From positions 1-64,000 of the forward strand of contig NZ_JAJUBB010000005.1 of assembly GCF_028683135.1 (NCBI RefSeq): 64,000 bases of DNA, given 5' to 3'. The DNA is from Enterovibrio qingdaonensis. Its GTDB lineage: Bacteria; Pseudomonadota; Gammaproteobacteria; Enterobacterales; Vibrionaceae. The translations under genes were made by a program, and so were the position numbers. Positions 60,396-64,000 of the stretch are shown here, one piece after another (the stretch's first letter is position 1; each line of letters begins with the position of its first letter). The notes under the pieces were generated by a model. The model had not been told where the DNA came from, searched no databases, and saw only the letters and a program-made list of their open reading frames with translations.

Positions 60396-61331
60396 ATGCG
60401 CCAAGTAAGTCCAAAATTACAAACCTGGTTAGCCAACTTTAATGTGGCAGTAAATCAACTTATTGAGGGCGGTTTCAAACCCACCGCGACCAATGCCCGT
60501 GAAGGTCTGGCCAATTTAACCAAAGGCCTCGTTACTGACATTCCGGCAGTTGCATGGGTACAAGACGATTTAGTCGTCGGCGGCGAATACTCGGTACCCG
60601 TGCGTATTTACCACCCTGCACCTGACGCTGAATTACCGGTATTGGTGTATTACCACGGTGGTGGCCATATGGCAGGCAGCGTGACTGTGTATGACCCGAT
60701 TTGTAGAAAGCTCGCACTCGCTACACAGCATATTGTGGTTTCCGTCGACTATCGACTTGCGCCTGAATGTGCCTATCCTGCTGGTGTAAACGATGCGTAC
60801 TCCGTCGTTAAACATTTATGGCCAACACTGGATAGCAGGAAGGTGAAATACATTCCTACACTCTCCATCGCAGGCGACTCTGGTGGTGGTGCGTTAGTCG
60901 CAACTGTCAGTGCCAAAGCGCAATTTGACAGTGACGTGAACATCGCCAAGCAGGTGATGGTTTACCCGAGTCTGGATTACACGATGGACAGTGCATCCAT
61001 GGAGCAAAATGCAACAGGATATCTGCTGCAAAAAGGCAAAATCGTCTGGTATTTCGACAACTACCTACAGCATGGTGAAGACAGAAAAGCCGTGTCGCCT
61101 TTGTATCAGCCAATGACAGCGCAACTTCCTGATACCCTGCTATTCACCGCCGAGTTCTGCCCTTTGAGAGATGAAGGTGTTGCTTACTGTGAATACGCAA
61201 AATCAGCTGGCGCGAACGTCGAGCATTATCACTTCACCGACATGATCCACACCTTCCTCAATATGGAAGATTTGGTCAAAGAAGAATGTGAACTGGTTTA
61301 TCAAAAAATCAGCGACTTCTTGAACAAATAA
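60396..61331 (+). CDS. HSL-family alpha/beta-hydrolase (carboxylesterase)
   Basis: A 311-residue intracellular esterase of the hormone-sensitive-lipase group. The oxyanion motif HGGG is at 87-90 and the nucleophile Ser162 is in GDSGGG. The catalytic His lies in MIHTFLNM and the Asp probably in CPLRDEGV. No signal peptide. The ATG at 60396 is chosen over the GTG at 60390, since AAGGAG occupies 60385-60390. Probable substrates are short-chain esters brought in by the adjacent transporter. Confidence 0.9.
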   Translation: MRQVSPKLQTWLANFNVAVNQLIEGGFKPTATNAREGLANLTKGLVTDIPAVAWVQDDLVVGGEYSVPVRIYHPAPDAELPVLVYYHGGGHMAGSVTVYDPICRKLALATQHIVVSVDYRLAPECAYPAGVNDAYSVVKHLWPTLDSRKVKYIPTLSIAGDSGGGALVATVSAKAQFDSDVNIAKQVMVYPSLDYTMDSASMEQNATGYLLQKGKIVWYFDNYLQHGEDRKAVSPLYQPMTAQLPDTLLFTAEFCPLRDEGVAYCEYAKSAGANVEHYHFTDMIHTFLNMEDLVKEECELVYQKISDFLNK

Positions 61332-61407
61332 CCTCTCCACCCCGGCATCACTGGCTGAGCAAGTACCACTTGCCAGCCAATGATCGCCGACTCGCATGGA
61401 AACAATA

Positions 61408-62670
61408 ATGAAAACACATACGCTGCTCTTCGCGCTGGCGGGGATTTGTGCACCTTTTTCCGCTTCTAGTGCCGTCACAGACATCAATCAAGACGTATCA
61501 ATAGACTGGGGAATGGACGCCTATCTGCAGGCTTTCTCCGTCACACCTGACGCAGGAGAAAACCAACATGGCTACACCAGTCGTTTCAAAATGACAGCCA
61601 ATTTACTGCTCGATGATGGCTGGTCAATTAACACTCGCTGGCAAGCCTATTATGACTGGTCCGGAGACCGCCGACACAGTGGGGGCTCGGGAACCAATTT
61701 TACAGATGGCGAGAATGCTGACGGGCTTTCGCTTGATCTTGGTTATTTGCAATATGCCGCAAACGACTGGATTTTCAGAGCGGGTCGCCAACGCGCGGAT
61801 TGGGGTTACGGTTTTAACATTGAAAATGACCGACGAGATCGCTTACTTGCCATGAAATCCCTGAGTTACGGCCAAAGCAATTCCGTTAGTGTTCTGGGTA
61901 TTTATGACCTCAGGTTCGCCGAAAAAGAGCTAGACACTACGTACGATGTTTACGATGACGTCCATATGTATGCGCTGGCTGCAGTAGGTAAGCATGGCAT
62001 CGTCGACTGGGGAATGTTGTGGGCGTATTTTGATGGCGGAGCCAACAATATTGGCGACCCGTCGCAGGGGATCCCTCAACAAGGATATGGTATTGATTAC
62101 TTCCATAACGTATCTCCGTTTTTAACCGTTAATCTGGATGCTTTGCAACTAAGAAGTGGTGTCAATATCATCCTGTCAGATTCAAACGAAACGCGCGGAA
62201 AATACACCACATGGGGAGATGATAGTCTGGCTGGATTTATCGAAGCCAGCTACAGCATAACGCCCAATGTGACAGTACAGGCGCAGGGTATCGGTTACGT
62301 TGACGGTGGGCTGGTAGGTCGTGGGTTTGACACCTATTCTGGCCTTATCAACAATAGTGACCGAAATGACCCTAGCCCAATTGCGCGCCAGTACTTTGGT
62401 GGATTAGGCCATGAAGGCAATGACGGTCAGATTTATGCGGCAAGGCTTGATTGGCAGATGGACGATGCGCTAAATATTAAAGTCGCAGCCGGGCATATGT
62501 CCATCAGCAACCACCTCGGAAATGGGCAAGATACAGAAGCCCAATTTGTCGATGCTAAGGCATTGTATGCATGGAGCAAACATACAAACATTGGCATGCA
62601 AGTCAGTTGGGCCAATGAAGATATTGATGATTTAGCCGTAATGGCACGAATCAATATTCGTTACCACTGA
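61408..62670 (+). CDS. Outer-membrane beta-barrel (porin-like) protein
   Basis: A 420-residue protein with a signal peptide (about 1-22, ending SASSA). The mature part is rich in aromatic and glycine residues in alternating pattern (GYLQYAANDWIFRAGRQRADWGYGF and others), as in 16-18-strand porins. It ends INIRYH rather than the usual C-terminal Phe. I cannot assign a subfamily. The ATG at 61408 gives the best signal peptide; 61396 would add four residues. It is the third gene of the MFS-esterase unit and probably the outer-membrane pore for the same substrate. Confidence 0.8.
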   Translation: MKTHTLLFALAGICAPFSASSAVTDINQDVSIDWGMDAYLQAFSVTPDAGENQHGYTSRFKMTANLLLDDGWSINTRWQAYYDWSGDRRHSGGSGTNFTDGENADGLSLDLGYLQYAANDWIFRAGRQRADWGYGFNIENDRRDRLLAMKSLSYGQSNSVSVLGIYDLRFAEKELDTTYDVYDDVHMYALAAVGKHGIVDWGMLWAYFDGGANNIGDPSQGIPQQGYGIDYFHNVSPFLTVNLDALQLRSGVNIILSDSNETRGKYTTWGDDSLAGFIEASYSITPNVTVQAQGIGYVDGGLVGRGFDTYSGLINNSDRNDPSPIARQYFGGLGHEGNDGQIYAARLDWQMDDALNIKVAAGHMSISNHLGNGQDTEAQFVDAKALYAWSKHTNIGMQVSWANEDIDDLAVMARINIRYH

Positions 62671-62689
62671 TTTCATAGATAACGATATC

Positions 62690-62717
62690 AAGGGTGAATG
62701 CACCGCCATTCACCCTT
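62690..62717 (+). terminator. Hairpin after the porin-like gene
   Basis: An 11-bp stem AAGGGTGAATG/CATTCACCCTT with a 6-nt loop, 20 bp past the stop. The T-tail is short, so termination strength is uncertain. Confidence 0.6.
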
Positions 62718-62879
62718 TAGTAAGTGGTTACTTTCGTTTCATACCCTTGCCAACACTGCTTCTTTTTTCATCGCAGCGTGACCCAATAGCCAGTTTTCTC
62801 TACATTTCACATTAAGTTTGTGCGCTAGATGTGATTCTTATCTTATTATTTGAGTAGACGAACCCAGTAATGGCAAACA

Positions 62880-63767
62880 ATGAAACAAAAACAACAACGC
62901 ATCGTCGCAATTGGCGGCGGTCACGGCTTAGGGCGCGTGCTCTCTGCACTCAGAGACTTTGGTGAGAACGTTACCGGCGTAGTAACTACAACGGACAACG
63001 GTGGGTCTACCGGTCGTATTCGTGCCTGTCAGGGCGGGATTGCTTGGGGCGACACACGTAATTGCATCAATCAGCTCATCACAGAGCCTTCTATCGGCTC
63101 AATGATATTTGAGTATCGCTTTCGTGGTAACGGAGAGTTGAATGGCCACAACCTCGGCAACTTAATGCTTACCGCACTCGACAATCTTTCAATTCGTCCG
63201 TTGGAGGCAATTAACCTGATCCGCGACATGCTGAAGGTTTCGACGCATATTGTTCCTATGTCTGAACATCCTGCAGATCTCGCAGCACAAACGCGTTCAG
63301 GAGACATTATCGCTGGCGAAACAGACGTGGACGAATTAGCGGAGCCTCCCGCAAGGTTATTGCTAGAACCTGTCGTACCTGCCACAAAAGAAGCGGTTCT
63401 CGCCATCCAACAAGCCGACTTGATTGTACTTGGCCCCGGCAGTTTCCTGACCAGCGTCATGCCGCCACTCTTGCTTCCAGAAATCAGCCGCGCCATGAAG
63501 CTGACACCTGCAAAAATCATGTTTATCCGGAATCTGGATAAAGAGGCGGGCCCCGCAGGCCAAATGTCACTTTCGACCATGCTAACGTGGTGCGAACGAT
63601 CGATTGGCGGGAGAAAAGTCGATGTCGTATTAGGTCCGGATGAAGAATCCGATCTCGATAAAGATTACAAGCAAGTGGTTGCAGACCTTGCGTCTGCGAA
63701 CCACCGCTGGAGACACGACAGAGAAAAGCTATCCCTGGCGATTGAACAAGTCTTGCTGGCGAGCTAA
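62880..63767 (+). CDS. yvcK: YvcK/CofD-like gluconeogenesis factor
   Basis: A 295-residue protein of the CofD/YvcK (GlmR) family, which binds UDP-sugars and controls carbon flow to the envelope in Bacillus. The glycine motif GGGHGLGRVL (13-22), TTTDNGGSTGRIR and the GPGSFLTSVMPPLL stretch are conserved. An ATG at 62870 is out of frame. It runs convergently into luxU, and the coding regions overlap by 39 bp. In V. cholerae it is a direct neighbour of moaA, which here is 11.9 kb away. Confidence 0.93.
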   Translation: MKQKQQRIVAIGGGHGLGRVLSALRDFGENVTGVVTTTDNGGSTGRIRACQGGIAWGDTRNCINQLITEPSIGSMIFEYRFRGNGELNGHNLGNLMLTALDNLSIRPLEAINLIRDMLKVSTHIVPMSEHPADLAAQTRSGDIIAGETDVDELAEPPARLLLEPVVPATKEAVLAIQQADLIVLGPGSFLTSVMPPLLLPEISRAMKLTPAKIMFIRNLDKEAGPAGQMSLSTMLTWCERSIGGRKVDVVLGPDEESDLDKDYKQVVADLASANHRWRHDREKLSLAIEQVLLAS

Positions 63768-64000
63768 CGCCTTGTACTCAGACGCTGTGCCTTGCAACAT
63801 GGTTGTGAGGCGCGGCAACTGATCATGAACCCAAGAGTCTTGTCCGAGCTTAACGCGAGACTCACACTCTCTCGCCAACTCCGCAAGCTCATCAGCGCCG
63901 AAACTGGCTGCACTGCTTTTGATTGCGTGGCTGATTTCTCGAACTTTAAGCGAGCTCGGTGTATCTGTAAGCTGATCAGAGTATCGGCTCAATTCATCAC
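63729..64000 (-). CDS. luxU: Phosphorelay protein LuxU (5' end outside the window)
   Basis: The C-terminal part of a histidine phosphotransfer protein that passes phosphate from quorum-sensing kinases to LuxO. The HPt motif EISHAIKSSAASFGAD, with the phosphorylated His, closely follows Vibrio harveyi LuxU. The reading frame stays open to the last base; an apparent start at 63992 is an internal TTG, and about 30 further codons plus luxO are expected beyond the edge. The C-terminus overlaps convergently with yvcK. Confidence 0.88.
   Translation of the reverse strand, partial: DELSRYSDQLTDTPSSLKVREISHAIKSSAASFGADELAELARECESRVKLGQDSWVHDQLPRLTTMLQGTASEYKALARQQDLFNRQG

Overview
This window looks like a chromosomal segment of a marine member of the Vibrionaceae (Gammaproteobacteria). 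The evidence is gene content and order: asmA-udk-apbC-metG, serS-rarA-lolA-ftsK-lrp, trxB-cydDC-aat-bpt-infA-clpA-clpS-cspD, icd/rluE-mnmA-hflD-purB, oppABCDF, a large secreted GH18 chitinase, moaABCDE, and a LuxU-type phosphorelay protein next to yvcK at the right edge. Genus cannot be fixed by reading alone; the Vibrio/Grimontia/Enterovibrio/Photobacterium group is my inference.

Layout. 0-11 kb: a YdjM-type membrane protein, a CBS-pair protein, AsmA, uridine kinase, the ApbC/Mrp Fe-S carrier, MetRS, an unrecognised gene behind an excellent sigma-54 promoter match, and an Aer-like PAS chemoreceptor. 11-36.9 kb: a dense conserved housekeeping block for translation, chromosome segregation, lipoprotein sorting, N-end-rule proteolysis, cytochrome bd assembly, the TCA cycle, tRNA/rRNA modification, purine synthesis and ribosome hydroxylation. 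37-45.4 kb: an ArsP/YraQ-type permease with a cysteine-repeat loop and a dyad over its -10 box, the oligopeptide ABC operon, then gene-poor DNA with a 52-codon gene and an orphan intrinsic terminator. 45.7-51 kb: chitinase A and the molybdopterin operon with a structured leader.

51-62.9 kb is the accessory part. In Vibrio cholerae, as I recall it, moaA and yvcK are neighbours; here about 11.8 kb lies between them. It holds a LON-domain protein preceded by an unusual nested inverted-repeat element, and a cluster that on paper makes butyryl-CoA: thiolase, SDR-type acetoacetyl-CoA reductase, a MaoC/PhaJ-type hydratase, a FabV/Ter-type trans-2-enoyl reductase and a family I CoA-transferase, with a LysR regulator, an MFS transporter, an HSL-family esterase and an outer-membrane barrel protein. 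A shared 19-bp LysR-like site occurs before three of the cluster's transcription units, which argues that they form one regulon. No PHB synthase (phaC) is present in the window, so a short-chain acyl-CoA/butyrate role seems at least as likely as polymer storage.

Most transcription units end in clear GC-rich hairpins with T-runs. I saw no rRNA, tRNA, CRISPR array, insertion sequence or prophage. Several start codons were moved downstream of the longest possible start because of Shine-Dalgarno position or family alignment; reasons are given per gene.
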